DNA from: Hyphomicrobiales bacterium
GTDB taxonomy: Bacteria; Pseudomonadota; Alphaproteobacteria; Rhizobiales; Rhizobiaceae
Length of the DNA: 64,000 nucleotides
Assembly (NCBI GenBank): GCA_900468285.1
Contig: UBTF01000006.1
Coordinates: 62,001-126,000 of the forward strand
Direction of reading: 5' to 3'
Shown here piece after piece: positions 54,413-62,650 of the stretch. The notes under the pieces are model-generated. The model saw only the letters and a list, made by a program, of their open reading frames with translations, did no database searches and was not told the DNA's origin. Within the stretch, counting starts at the first letter, position 1. The number at the start of each line of letters is the position of its first letter. The position numbers and the translations under genes are program-made.

Positions 54413-55502
54413 AACCGAGGACCTCCGTTGTCAGGCCGGTTTCGGCATAGAAGTGAGCGGCGCGGGCCGTTATCTCTGGTGTGGCCGGATAGGATACGAC
54501 CAGCGAGCCAAAGGGCTGACCGGAAATTTCTTCGATGGTCCCCGCCAGAATATTCACATCCGGACCGATTTCAGCCACCAGCCGGGCGGTCAGCGGCTGA
54601 AACGCCGTGTTTCCAAAGAAGACGAGGCGCACAAGCACGCGGTCGCCGTCTGTCGCTTCCGCTTTCAGGCCCGAGGTCACCCAATGTGGCAGCTTGACGC
54701 CAACGGCCGATGACAGAAGGCTGCGGGTCGTTTCGTGGCGCGGGTTGGTGAAGATATCGAAGGTCGTTCCCTGCTCGACGATCAAGCCCTTGTCGATGAC
54801 GGCAACCTGTGAGGCAATTGTCTTTACGACTTCCATCTCGTGGGTGATGAGGAGGACAGTCAGGCCAAGCTCGGCATTGATCGTCTTCAACAGTTCCAGA
54901 ATGGACTGCGTCGTTTCCGGGTCCAGCGCCGAGGTCGCTTCGTCGGAAAGCAAAAGCTTCGGCTCGGTTGCCAGTGCACGGGCGATGCCGACGCGCTGTT
55001 TCTGCCCACCGGAGAGTTCGGCAGGGTAGCGGCTGGCCTTGTCACCGAGGCCCACCAGATCGAGCAACGGCGCGACCTTCTGTCTGATCTCGGATTTCGA
55101 CAGACCGGCGATTTCCAGGGGCAGGGCCACATTGTCAAAGGCGGTGCGGGAAGAAAGCAGGTTGAAGTGCTGGAAGATCATGCCGACGGAACGCCGCAGA
55201 TCGCGAAGCCCGGACTGTTCCAGCGCGCCCACATCCACACCATCGACAATGACCTTGCCGGTGCTGGGGAGTTCCAGCCCGTTGACGAGGCGGATAAGTG
55301 TCGATTTGCCCGCACCGGAACGACCGATGATGCCGGAGATCGAACCGCGCGGCACGATGTAATCGACACCACCGAGTGCGGTAAAGGATGTCTGGCTTTT
55401 GGGATCGCCAAAGGTCTTGGTCACGGCCTGAAACGCGACCATGGGATCGTTCGCCGGTTGACCTGCGGGCAGAGGGCTCGCCGCTGAATTTTGAGGTATC
55501 AT
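54402..55502 (-). CDS. metN: Methionine ABC transporter ATPase MetN
   Basis: A 366-residue ATPase. Walker A is GRSGAGKST, the Q-loop is in [18 protein letters not shown] (MetN-typical), the signature [15 protein letters not shown], Walker [17 protein letters not shown], and the switch [14 protein letters not shown]. The C-terminal NIL domain (about 285-360) binds methionine to inhibit transport when the cell has enough. A later in-frame ATG at 55442 (MVAFQAV) is another possible start. It heads metNIQ; the 251-bp leader contains interleaved inverted repeats. Confidence 0.92.
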   Translation of the reverse strand: MIPQNSAASPLPAGQPANDPMVAFQAVTKTFGDPKSQTSFTALGGVDYIVPRGSISGIIGRSGAGKSTLIRLVNGLELPSTGKVIVDGVDVGALEQSGLRDLRRSVGMIFQHFNLLSSRTAFDNVALPLEIAGLSKSEIRQKVAPLLDLVGLGDKASRYPAELSGGQKQRVGIARALATEPKLLLSDEATSALDPETTQSILELLKTINAELGLTVLLITHEMEVVKTIASQVAVIDKGLIVEQGTTFDIFTNPRHETTRSLLSSAVGVKLPHWVTSGLKAEATDGDRVLVRLVFFGNTAFQPLTARLVAEIGPDVNILAGTIEEISGQPFGSLVVSYPATPEITARAAHFYAETGLTTEVLGYVA

Positions 55503-55656
55503 CTATTGCTCTTCGGACTGTGTCTGTTCGGTCGAAAACCCGGCGGCAAGTCGAGCCGCGTTTGCTCATGCAGCCATCTGGCACATTCGACAACGGAAGA
55601 CGTTCCGGAGCATTACGTTGAACTTTCCTTGAGAAAGCCGGGGATCGGCCATCTGT

Positions 55657-55695
55657 GTATCGCAAACATGCCTGTCTGCGATACCGTTTGACAGG
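55657..55695 (-). promoter_or_regulatory. Interleaved inverted repeats in the metN leader (pseudoknot-capable or double operator)
   Basis: Read towards metN the order is CCTGTC, AAACG, GTATCGCA, GACAGG, CATGTT, TGCGATAC. The 6-bp pair and the 8-bp pair are both perfect and they interlock, with no base between the second strand of one and the first of the other. As RNA this is a textbook H-type pseudoknot; as DNA it could be two overlapping repressor sites. TATATT directly upstream could be a -10. It does not match the SAM-II consensus as I know it. Confidence 0.45.
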
Positions 55696-55753
55696 TAATA
55701 TATTTCAATTATCGAAAAGAGCCGGAAAAATCGACCTCTTTCGAGTGAAATCC

Positions 55754-56386
55754 TTACGAAACCGTTGTGACGAATTCGTCGAGTGGACGGCGAACCTTCT
55801 TGAGGTTGGCCAGCCAGTCCCCGTCTGCCTGACGATAGCCGAGCGGCAGGATGGTCACGGAACGCAGGCCCTTTTCGCGAAGGCCGAGGATTTCATCGAG
55901 CTTGGCCGGGTCGAAGCCTTCCATCGGCGTGGAATCGACGCCTTCAAAGGCAGCCTGAGCAACGGCCATGCCAAAGGCGATATAGGCCTGACGGGCGGCA
56001 TGTTCGAAATTGACCTCCGGATCACGCTGCGGGTATGAGCCGAGGAGCTTCTGGCGATAGGCTTCGAAGCCTTCGTTCTTGAACCCGCGCTCGTCATTGG
56101 TCAGGTCGAACATGTGGTTGATGCGGTCTGCGGTGTAGTTGTCCCACGCGGCAAACACCAGAAGGTGCGAGCCTTCGGTGACCTGTGCCTGGTTCCAGGC
56201 GATTTCCTGAATCTTGGCGCGGGTTTCCGGGTTGGTAACGACAATGATTTCAAAAGGCTGCAGGCCGCTCGATGTCGGGGCAAGGCGTGCTGCCTCGATG
56301 ATGCGGTCGATCTTGTCCTGCGAAACGGATTTGGACGGGTCCATTTTCTTGGTGGCATAACGCCAGTTCAATTTTTCAATCAGCAT
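55754..56386 (-). CDS. Nitroreductase-family NAD(P)H-dependent oxidoreductase (NfsB-like)
   Basis: A 210-residue FMN enzyme of the nitroreductase family. The N-terminus LNWRYATKKMDPSKSVSQDKIDRIIEAARLAPTSSGLQPFEIIVV is the FMN-binding signature. NYTADRINHMFDLTN and the C-terminal LPLGYRQADGDWLANLKKVRRPLDEFV fit the NfsB-type group. AAGGAGATTTCT is an excellent ribosome site for 56386; the long upstream extension of the frame is not used. It probably reduces quinones or nitroaromatics. It is transcribed away from the xyl genes. Confidence 0.88.
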   Translation of the reverse strand: MLIEKLNWRYATKKMDPSKSVSQDKIDRIIEAARLAPTSSGLQPFEIIVVTNPETRAKIQEIAWNQAQVTEGSHLLVFAAWDNYTADRINHMFDLTNDERGFKNEGFEAYRQKLLGSYPQRDPEVNFEHAARQAYIAFGMAVAQAAFEGVDSTPMEGFDPAKLDEILGLREKGLRSVTILPLGYRQADGDWLANLKKVRRPLDEFVTTVS

Positions 56387-57030
56387 AGAAATCTCCTTGG
56401 GGGCGCTGGACTCCGGCTCTTTGATGGCGTGCCCAGTCGCCATAAAACCCCACACAGATAGGATATGTTGCAGCGCACACAAGGCGGCACAGAAAACTAA
56501 CCGCGCAAAATCCTCTCCGGCCCACTTTGCAAAGCGGACCGGAGGGGAAGGATGGAATGCCCGGCAAATGCATGTTGCATTGGCAGGTATGGTCAAGGTC
56601 TTGCATTTGCCGGACCCGGTACAACAGCACTGTCACGATACCTATCGGAACGCCCGGTCCCTTGCCTGGCCAGCGGCAAGAGGTGGGTTCACGGAAACGG
56701 CTCTCTTGTTGAGCAACCGCTTGTCGATACCGGCTTTGAAAACACCGGGACGCCGCGCGTTGCATACCGTTGCTCTCAAAGCAGCCGCATTATGCGGTGG
56801 GCGGGAAGCGTGTGAATGAAATGCAGAAATTTTTTTTGGGGGCTGGAATTGGAGGCCTCTTTTCACCGGAGACCTCCAGATTTTTCCGTCATGACGGGCT
56901 CGACCCGACATCCAGCAGCACTGCATCTGCGGTGCGAAAGAGTCTTTTGCGATCACGGACTTGATCGCGCTGGACCCCGACTCAAGGCCGGGGTGACAGC
57001 ATTTCAGGCCCGTCAAGGCGGGCTACACCG
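56387..57030. other. Intergenic region between nitroreductase and xylA
   Basis: This 644-bp stretch contains the nitroreductase promoter region at its left end and repeat copy C at 56885-57000. Several short open frames exist on both strands (for example 56552-56815), but none has a ribosome site with a recognisable product, so I call no gene. A run of eight or more T residues at 56827-56835 is notable but follows no convincing stem. Confidence 0.6.
56885..57000. repeat. Dispersed palindromic intergenic repeat (copy C)
   Basis: The left end CCGTCATGACGGGCTCGACCC and the right end GCTGGACCCCGACTCAAGGC onward are partly inverted copies. In the middle GCGATCA/TGATCGC form a stem. The block from 56935 (GAAAGAGTCTTTTGCGATCA) closely follows copy B at 9034, and the right arm also matches copy A at 405-436. 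It lies just past the 3' end of xylA. Confidence 0.65.
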
Positions 57031-58341
57031 TTAAACGTAGCGGTTGACGACGTTTTCGAGATATTCCTGACGGCCGGACTTCGGCTCAGGGTTGATGTTG
57101 TCGCGCTCGACCATGGCGGCGATCTCGTCCAGCTTCAACTCGCCGCGCAGCAGCTTCTGGGCGTCGGCTGAATCCCACTTGGCGTAGCGGTCTGCGAGCG
57201 GCTGCGACAGGGCCTTGTCCTCGATCATCTTGGCGGCAGCCTTCAGGCCTCGGGCGCAGCAATCCATGCCGCCGATATGGCCGATCAGCAGATCGGCAGG
57301 GTCGAGCGACTGACGGCGCAGCTTCGAATCGAAGTTGGTGCCGCCATTCTTGAAGCCGCCACCTGCCAAGACGTGGTAATAGGCCAGCGCCATTTCCGGC
57401 ACGTTGTTGGGGAACTGGTCCGTATCCCAGCCGGACTGGTAATCGTTGCGGTTCATATCGATGGAACCGAAAATGCCGAAGGCATTGGCCATGGCCAGCT
57501 CATGCTCGAAGGAGTGACCGGCGAGGATGGCGTGGCCCTGCTCGATGTTGACCTTCACTTCCTTGTCCAGACCATGCTTTTGCAGAAAGGCATAGACGGT
57601 GGCGACGTCGTAATCATACTGGTGCTTGGTGGGTTCCTGCGGCTTTGGCTCGATGAGGATCGTGCCTTCAAAACCGATCTTGTACTTGTATTCCACCACC
57701 AGGTTGAGGAAGCGGCCAAGCTGGTCCAGCTCACGCTTCACATCCGTGTTGAGCAGGGTTTCATAGCCTTCACGACCGCCCCACAGAACATAGTTCGCGC
57801 CGCCGAGTTTCTTCGTGGCATCCATGCAGGTCTTCACCGTCGCAGCCGAATAGGCAAAGACGTCAGGATCCGGATTGGTGGCGGCACCCGACATGAAGCG
57901 GCGGTTGGAGAAAAGGTTGGCGGTGCCCCAGAGAAGCTTGACGCCGGTATCGGCCTGCTTCTGGCCGAAGTAATCGACGATCTCGTTGAGGTTCTTCGTG
58001 TTTTCCGCAAAGGTCTTGCCTTCAGGGCGCACATCGGCATCGTGGAAGCAATAGAAGGGCGAACCGAGCAGCGAGAAAAATTCAAAGGCAACATCGGCCT
58101 TCAGCTTGGCGGCCTGCATCGACTCGTCAAACCATGGACGCTCGAATGTCTGGCCGCCGAAGGGATCGCCGCCCGGCCATGTGAAGGTGTGCCAATAGGC
58201 AACCGCAAAGCGCAGATGATCTTCCATGCGCTTGCCGCCGACGATTTCATCGGGGTTGTAATGACGGAAGGCCAGCGGATTGGTGCTGTCTGGGCCTTCA
58301 TATTTGATTTTCTGGATGTCGCCGAAAAAGCCGGTGGTCAT
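57031..58341 (-). CDS. xylA: Xylose isomerase
   Basis: A 436-residue class II xylose isomerase converting D-xylose to D-xylulose. The TIM barrel shows [12 protein letters not shown] (catalytic His), [27 protein letters not shown], and metal-binding Glu/Lys in [37 protein letters not shown] and [21 protein letters not shown] supply the remaining metal ligands. Length equals other class II enzymes. It lies last in the xylR-xylB-xylA array (67 bp after xylB). Confidence 0.95.
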   Translation of the reverse strand: MTTGFFGDIQKIKYEGPDSTNPLAFRHYNPDEIVGGKRMEDHLRFAVAYWHTFTWPGGDPFGGQTFERPWFDESMQAAKLKADVAFEFFSLLGSPFYCFHDADVRPEGKTFAENTKNLNEIVDYFGQKQADTGVKLLWGTANLFSNRRFMSGAATNPDPDVFAYSAATVKTCMDATKKLGGANYVLWGGREGYETLLNTDVKRELDQLGRFLNLVVEYKYKIGFEGTILIEPKPQEPTKHQYDYDVATVYAFLQKHGLDKEVKVNIEQGHAILAGHSFEHELAMANAFGIFGSIDMNRNDYQSGWDTDQFPNNVPEMALAYYHVLAGGGFKNGGTNFDSKLRRQSLDPADLLIGHIGGMDCCARGLKAAAKMIEDKALSQPLADRYAKWDSADAQKLLRGELKLDEIAAMVERDNINPEPKSGRQEYLENVVNRYV

Positions 58342-58408
58342 GGTTGGTTTCTCCCTTGGATTGGTCGTGTGTTTGGTGCCGGTGGGTGTTGCTCACCCCC
58401 CGGAAAGC

Positions 58409-59863
58409 TCAATGCGAAAGCGGCCTGATGGCCGGATAAAGCGCCCGGTAGCGCCCGTAGGCATCCTCATAGGCCTCAGCCAGCGCCGCGACCGGCTCGA
58501 TGGTTTCTTCCGTTTCCGGCTGGGTGCAGACGGCAACCGGGTCCGCGCCCGTTGCTGCGATCAGGCCAAGGCGGGCCGCACCGAAGGCTGCGCCGAAATC
58601 GCCTTCCGCCGGAATATCCACGGAGACGCCGAGTGAGGTTGCGATGGAGGCCAGCCAGTAGCGGGAGCGTGAACCGCCGCCGATGGCGGTGACGCGGGAA
58701 ATGGAGGTGCCTGCGGATTTGAGCGCTTCCAGATTGTCCCTGATGGCGAAGGTCACGCCTTCCATGACAGCTTGAGTGAGTGCCTTGCGGTCGCTCTCAT
58801 GGGAAAGGCCAATGAAGGAACCGCGAATGGCGGCGTCATTGTGCGGTGTGCGTTCACCGGAGAGGTAAGGCGCGAAGGTGACGCCTGTCGGAGCCTTCAA
58901 TTCATCGCCGAGCTCGATGGAAAGATCGGCTGCGGATTTGCCTGTAATGCCGGAATACCAGTTCAGCGCATCTGTCGCAGACAGGATGACGCCCATCTGG
59001 TGCCATGTATCGGGCAGCGCGTGGCAGAAGGCGTGAACGGCACTTTCCGGCTTTGGCAGATAGGACGCATTGGCGGCAAACAGAACGCCCGATGTGCCGA
59101 GCGAAACGAAGGCGTGACCTTCCGAAACCGTGCCCATGCCGCAGGCGGACGCGGCATTATCACCCGCGCCACCGGCGACAACGACCTTGCCCGATATGCC
59201 CCAGGCGGAGGCAAGTTCGGAGCGTAGCGTTCCGGCTTCATCCGTGCCTTCGACCAGCGATGGCATATGCTCTTCAGTCAGGCCGGTGGCGTCCAGCAGT
59301 TCGGATGACCATTTGCGCGCACCGGTGTCGAGCCACGAGGTGCCAGCGGAGTCGGACATTTCGGAGATATATTCACCCGTCAGCCAGAGCCGCAGATAGT
59401 CTTTCGGCAGCAAGACCTTGGCGACCTTGGCGAAGATCTCAGGCTCGTTATTGGCGACCCAGACGAGTTTCGGTGCGGTGAAGCCGGGGAAGACGATGTT
59501 GCCCGTGATCTTGCGGAACCGCGGATCGGCGTCGAGCTTTGCAGCTTCGGCATAAGAGCGGGTGTCGTTCCACAGGATGCAGGGGCGAAGGACATCGCCT
59601 GCAGCATCCACCAGTGTCGCGCCATGCATGTGGCCGGAGAGGCCGATGCCCTTGACCGCCGACAACTCCCTAGGAAACTTGGCTTTCAAGCCGGAAATGG
59701 CGGTTTCCGTGGCCTTGATCCAATGGGCCGGGTCCTGCTCCGACCAGCCATGGTGCAGGCGGGACACGTCGAGCGCGCCATTGGCCGAGCCGATGACGTT
59801 TTGATCGCCATCGATCAGCAGCGCCTTGACGCCTGATGTTCCCAAATCGAGACCGAGATACAT
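58409..59863 (-). CDS. xylB: Xylulokinase
   Basis: A 484-residue FGGY kinase phosphorylating D-xylulose. YLGLDLGTSGVKALLIDGDQNVIG starts the ATPase fold, and HHGWSEQDPAHWI follows. SGHMHGATLVDAAGDVLRPCILWNDTRS is the substrate loop, and the C-terminal half has VTAIGGGSRSRYWLASIATSLG. CTGGAGGAAAC directly before the ATG at 59863 fixes the start. It lies between xylR (25 bp upstream) and xylA. It is distinct from the FGGY kinase at 21892, so the two serve different ketoses or conditions. Confidence 0.94.
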   Translation of the reverse strand: MYLGLDLGTSGVKALLIDGDQNVIGSANGALDVSRLHHGWSEQDPAHWIKATETAISGLKAKFPRELSAVKGIGLSGHMHGATLVDAAGDVLRPCILWNDTRSYAEAAKLDADPRFRKITGNIVFPGFTAPKLVWVANNEPEIFAKVAKVLLPKDYLRLWLTGEYISEMSDSAGTSWLDTGARKWSSELLDATGLTEEHMPSLVEGTDEAGTLRSELASAWGISGKVVVAGGAGDNAASACGMGTVSEGHAFVSLGTSGVLFAANASYLPKPESAVHAFCHALPDTWHQMGVILSATDALNWYSGITGKSAADLSIELGDELKAPTGVTFAPYLSGERTPHNDAAIRGSFIGLSHESDRKALTQAVMEGVTFAIRDNLEALKSAGTSISRVTAIGGGSRSRYWLASIATSLGVSVDIPAEGDFGAAFGAARLGLIAATGADPVAVCTQPETEETIEPVAALAEAYEDAYGRYRALYPAIRPLSH

Positions 59864-59888
59864 GTTTCCTCCAGTGCTTAAGTCAGTG

Positions 59889-60914
59889 TCAGGGGAGATT
59901 ATCCCGCAAGAATATGTCGATACGAATGCGTTCCTGCGCGTCGATGACCGCAAGCCCATCGGCCCGCGCTTTCAGCACCCTGATAGCGCTGCGCACCTCA
60001 TGGCCCGCATCCTGGTTCAGCACCGCATCCAGCACGCCTTCTGCCAGCGCGTTGGAGGTGTTTTCGGTAAGCTCGTGGGCGATGACGCAGGGACGGGTTT
60101 GCTGGCGTGACGATTTCAGCGCCTTGATGAGCCCGCGATTGCCCGCGCCCAGACTGTAAAGGCCCAGAAGATCAGGATTGGCGTTCAGGCATTCGGAAAC
60201 GAGTTGTTGAACCGTTTCCGGATCATCGCGGCCTTCGAGAACCGGAAGCAGGTTGAGATCGGGGAACTCGTCTTCGATGACGGAGCGAAAACCGGCGAGG
60301 CGCTCGCGGTGGTCCTTGACCAGCATGGAGCCTGCGAGAACCGCGACATCGCCGCCCTTTTCCGGCAGGAAGCGTCCCATCAGGCTTGCGGCGGTGCGCC
60401 CGGCAGCCACATTGTCGATACCGGCAAAATGATCGCGGCGGGAGCCGGTGAGGTCGGAAACAAGGGTAACGGCGGCAATGCCGCTATCGGCCAGCCGGTC
60501 TGCCGCCTCCACCACATCCTCGGCATCGATGGCGACGAAGGCGACGCCTGACGGCTTCTCCAGCCGGGCCACATCCAGCGCCTGGCTCAATGCCGCCGCA
60601 TCGAAAGGCGGCACCTCGATGATGCGAATGGAGGTTCTGTCGATGTAGGATCGCGAAGCCGCGGCCCTGACTTCGGCCCGCAGGCCCGCCATGAAGGAAT
60701 TGTCATTGTTGGGAAGGATGAAAACCAGCGCGTAACTGCGGCCCTTGGCCAGATTGGCCGCGGCCATATCGCGCACATAGCCAAGCTCCACGATGGCCGC
60801 TTCGACCTTGGCGCGCGTTACGGCGTGCACGCCCGGACGCAGGTTGATGACCCGGTCAACGGTGGCAAGGCTGACGCCCGCTTTTGACGCAATATCGTGA
60901 ACTGTCGGCTTCAT
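59889..60914 (-). CDS. LacI-family transcriptional regulator of the xylose genes
   Basis: A 341-residue LacI-type regulator. The helix-turn-helix is TVHDIASKAGVSLATVDRVINLRPGVHAVTRAKVEAAIVELGY (residues 4-48), with the DNA-hinge following. The periplasmic-binding-like domain starts SYALVFILPNNDNSFMAGLRAEV and suits a sugar or sugar acid effector. GGGAGAAAAC marks the start. The gene precedes xylB and xylA in the same direction, and a perfect inverted repeat lies 30 bp upstream of its start. It most likely represses the cluster and itself when xylose is absent. Known rhizobial xylR genes are of this type. Confidence 0.88.
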   Translation of the reverse strand: MKPTVHDIASKAGVSLATVDRVINLRPGVHAVTRAKVEAAIVELGYVRDMAAANLAKGRSYALVFILPNNDNSFMAGLRAEVRAAASRSYIDRTSIRIIEVPPFDAAALSQALDVARLEKPSGVAFVAIDAEDVVEAADRLADSGIAAVTLVSDLTGSRRDHFAGIDNVAAGRTAASLMGRFLPEKGGDVAVLAGSMLVKDHRERLAGFRSVIEDEFPDLNLLPVLEGRDDPETVQQLVSECLNANPDLLGLYSLGAGNRGLIKALKSSRQQTRPCVIAHELTENTSNALAEGVLDAVLNQDAGHEVRSAIRVLKARADGLAVIDAQERIRIDIFLRDNLP

Positions 60915-60943
60915 GTTTTCTCCCGCTAGCGTGCATAGAGCAA

Positions 60944-60988
60944 ATATTGAGGTACGTAAATCAGAAAATGATGTACGTACCTCAATAT
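60944..60988. promoter_or_regulatory. Perfect 15-bp inverted repeat, candidate xylR operator
   Basis: ATATTGAGGTACGTA (60944-60958) and TACGTACCTCAATAT (60974-60988) are exact reverse complements 15 bases apart. GTACGTAC inside the right arm is itself palindromic. The repeat lies 30 bases upstream of the LacI-type gene's start codon, within the promoter region shared with the divergent acetyltransferase gene. Confidence 0.65.
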
Positions 60989-61137
60989 CGTGTCGCACTG
61001 GGAGTGAGCCGGGGACACGGGCAGGTCACATGCCGGTTTGCCTGACGTTTCTGCCCTGCGGCAGCCATTGCCTCCTGCGCTGTTGTTTTTGGAAAGGGGG
61101 TCGGTTAAATCTGGACGTTCATGTCATGGGGAAGAGA

Positions 61138-61821
61138 ATGCGCGATCTGTCTACATTCACGGGATGTCCCGCACCGCAGCCGGTGACGCTGGAGGGGCGC
61201 TTCGTCAAGGCGGTGCCGTTCGACCGCGCGACGCATCTGGAAAGGCTCTGGGATGCGCTCGGTGGGCTCGGCATCAACGATCTCCTGAAATACTTCCCGC
61301 AGGACGGTTTTCTCAATTCACAGGCATTCGGAGACTGGGTCGAGGGTGCGCAGACCGCATTCGGCTGGGTCACGCTCGTCTTCATCGAGAAGGCCACAGA
61401 TGAGGTTGTCGGCATGGCGAGCTATATGCGCCCGGACCCGAAGAACGGCGTTGTGGAAGTCGGTTCTGTCGCCCATGGCGTGAAGATGAAGCGCTCGCCG
61501 CTTTCGACAGAGGCTCACTATCTGATGGCGCGCCATGTGTTCGACGATCTCGAATATCGCCGCTACGAATGGAAATGCCACAATGAGAACGAGGCATCCA
61601 AGGCAACAGCGAAACGCTACGGCTTCATGTTCGAAGGCCTGTTTCGTCAGCACATGGTCTCCAAAGGCGCAAACCGCGATACCGCCTGGTTCTCGATGAT
61701 CGACCGCGAATGGCCGCCGATCAGGCAATCCTTCGAGACATGGCTGTCGCCCGACAATTTCGACGCCGATGGTGTGCAGAAGGAAAAGCTGGAAGATATC
61801 CGCGCAAGGATCATGGCATGA
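61138..61821 (+). CDS. GNAT-family N-acetyltransferase
   Basis: A 227-residue protein of the RimJ/RimL-like GNAT group, which move acetyl groups from acetyl-CoA to proteins or small amines. The core shows GMASYMRPDPKNGVVEVGSVAHGVKMKRSPLSTEAHYLMARHVFD and EWKCHNENEASKATAKRYGFMFEGLFRQHM (acetyl-CoA loop and C-terminal strand). GGGGAAGAGA before the ATG at 61138 beats the ATG at 61126. It is divergent from the xylose regulator and overlaps the next small gene by ATGA. The substrate is unknown. Confidence 0.85.
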   Translation: MRDLSTFTGCPAPQPVTLEGRFVKAVPFDRATHLERLWDALGGLGINDLLKYFPQDGFLNSQAFGDWVEGAQTAFGWVTLVFIEKATDEVVGMASYMRPDPKNGVVEVGSVAHGVKMKRSPLSTEAHYLMARHVFDDLEYRRYEWKCHNENEASKATAKRYGFMFEGLFRQHMVSKGANRDTAWFSMIDREWPPIRQSFETWLSPDNFDADGVQKEKLEDIRARIMA

Positions 61822-62030
61822 GCGGCTCCGGCACCACCCGATCAACGGCCCTTGCGGCGCTCGCCATAGTCCTCGGCTTCGGCCTGCTGTTCTTCATTCT
61901 GCCGACCGTGACGCTGTGGCTGGCCAACCACTATTCCGTATGGGTGGCCGCAATCTTCGACGCCATCGCCGTGCTTGGCTTCTTCCTGATTTTCTGGCTG
62001 AGGGCGCGGTATCAGCGGCGCAACCGCTAG
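61818..62030 (+). CDS. Small membrane protein of unknown function
   Basis: A 70-residue protein with two membrane segments (ALAALAIVLGFGLLFFILPTVTLWLA and VAAIFDAIAVLGFFLIFWL) and a basic C-terminus RARYQRRNR. The ATGA overlap with the acetyltransferase gene supports translation. I recognise no family; partners and role are unknown. Confidence 0.7.
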   Translation: MSGSGTTRSTALAALAIVLGFGLLFFILPTVTLWLANHYSVWVAAIFDAIAVLGFFLIFWLRARYQRRNR

Positions 62031-62035
62031 GGTAG

Positions 62036-62554
62036 CTACAGCATGTATCCCAAAAATAAGCCGTAGAAGATGCCATGAAAGAGCGCTCGGCTAATTTTTC
62101 CGCTAGGGACGCCGTCTATTGACCTGAACTCTCGATATAATTCTGCGGCTTTGATCATGCCAAAGATGATCGCCACCGCCACGATGACCCAGATACCGGT
62201 CAGAAAAAGCATACCGATAATTGAAGCGATGGCGACAAGCACCGCAAAACCAGTTTCGGCACGCTGATATTCCTCATCTGTCCGGTCACCTCTGAAACGC
62301 CGCTCTATAGACCTACGGAAATTCTGGATTCCTGTTCCAGTTTGCGGCGGAGTCGATGGCGTGCGAAATTTGCTGACCAGAAATTCACTCATCAACCCCA
62401 CGACAAAAGCCGCACTGAGGCACGCGGTTACAAGAAACCAAAGATGGCCATATGCCGCGAGAGATAAATCGGTTTGATTGATTAAAGCAAATCCCAAGAC
62501 AAAGCCCACCGCGGCGAAGGCGATTGCGCTTGATGTGACCACGATGTCTTTCAT
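62036..62554 (-). CDS. Membrane protein of unknown function, atypical composition
   Basis: About 172 residues from the ATG at 62554; a TTG at 62608 would add 18. Four hydrophobic segments are visible: SSAIAFAAVGFVLGFALI, LWFLVTACLSAAFVVGLMSEFLV, and the pair FAVLVAIASIIGMLFLTGIW/VIVAVAIIFGMI. A polar, basic loop lies mid-protein (TGIQNFRRSIERRFRGDRTDEEYQRAE). No family is recognised. Codon use looks less GC-biased at third positions than in the neighbours, which hints at recent arrival; this was judged by eye. Confidence 0.6.
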   Translation of the reverse strand: MKDIVVTSSAIAFAAVGFVLGFALINQTDLSLAAYGHLWFLVTACLSAAFVVGLMSEFLVSKFRTPSTPPQTGTGIQNFRRSIERRFRGDRTDEEYQRAETGFAVLVAIASIIGMLFLTGIWVIVAVAIIFGMIKAAELYREFRSIDGVPSGKISRALFHGIFYGLFLGYML

Positions 62555-62650
62555 CAATCGACTGCTGAGCAAAGGCAATCCTACTTTCGCTTCATCGGCA
62601 GAGCGCAACCTAACGCTCGACAGGTAAAATGGCAGCGTGAAATCGTAGCT

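Noticed and set aside
55503-55753. A SAM-II riboswitch before metN
   Set aside because: The pseudoknot shape is present, but the conserved loop bases of SAM-II as I know them are not; kept only as an unnamed element.
56397-56819. A plus-strand frame of 140 codons between the nitroreductase and xylA genes
   Set aside because: No ribosome site, no recognisable domain, and it overlaps the nitroreductase promoter region.
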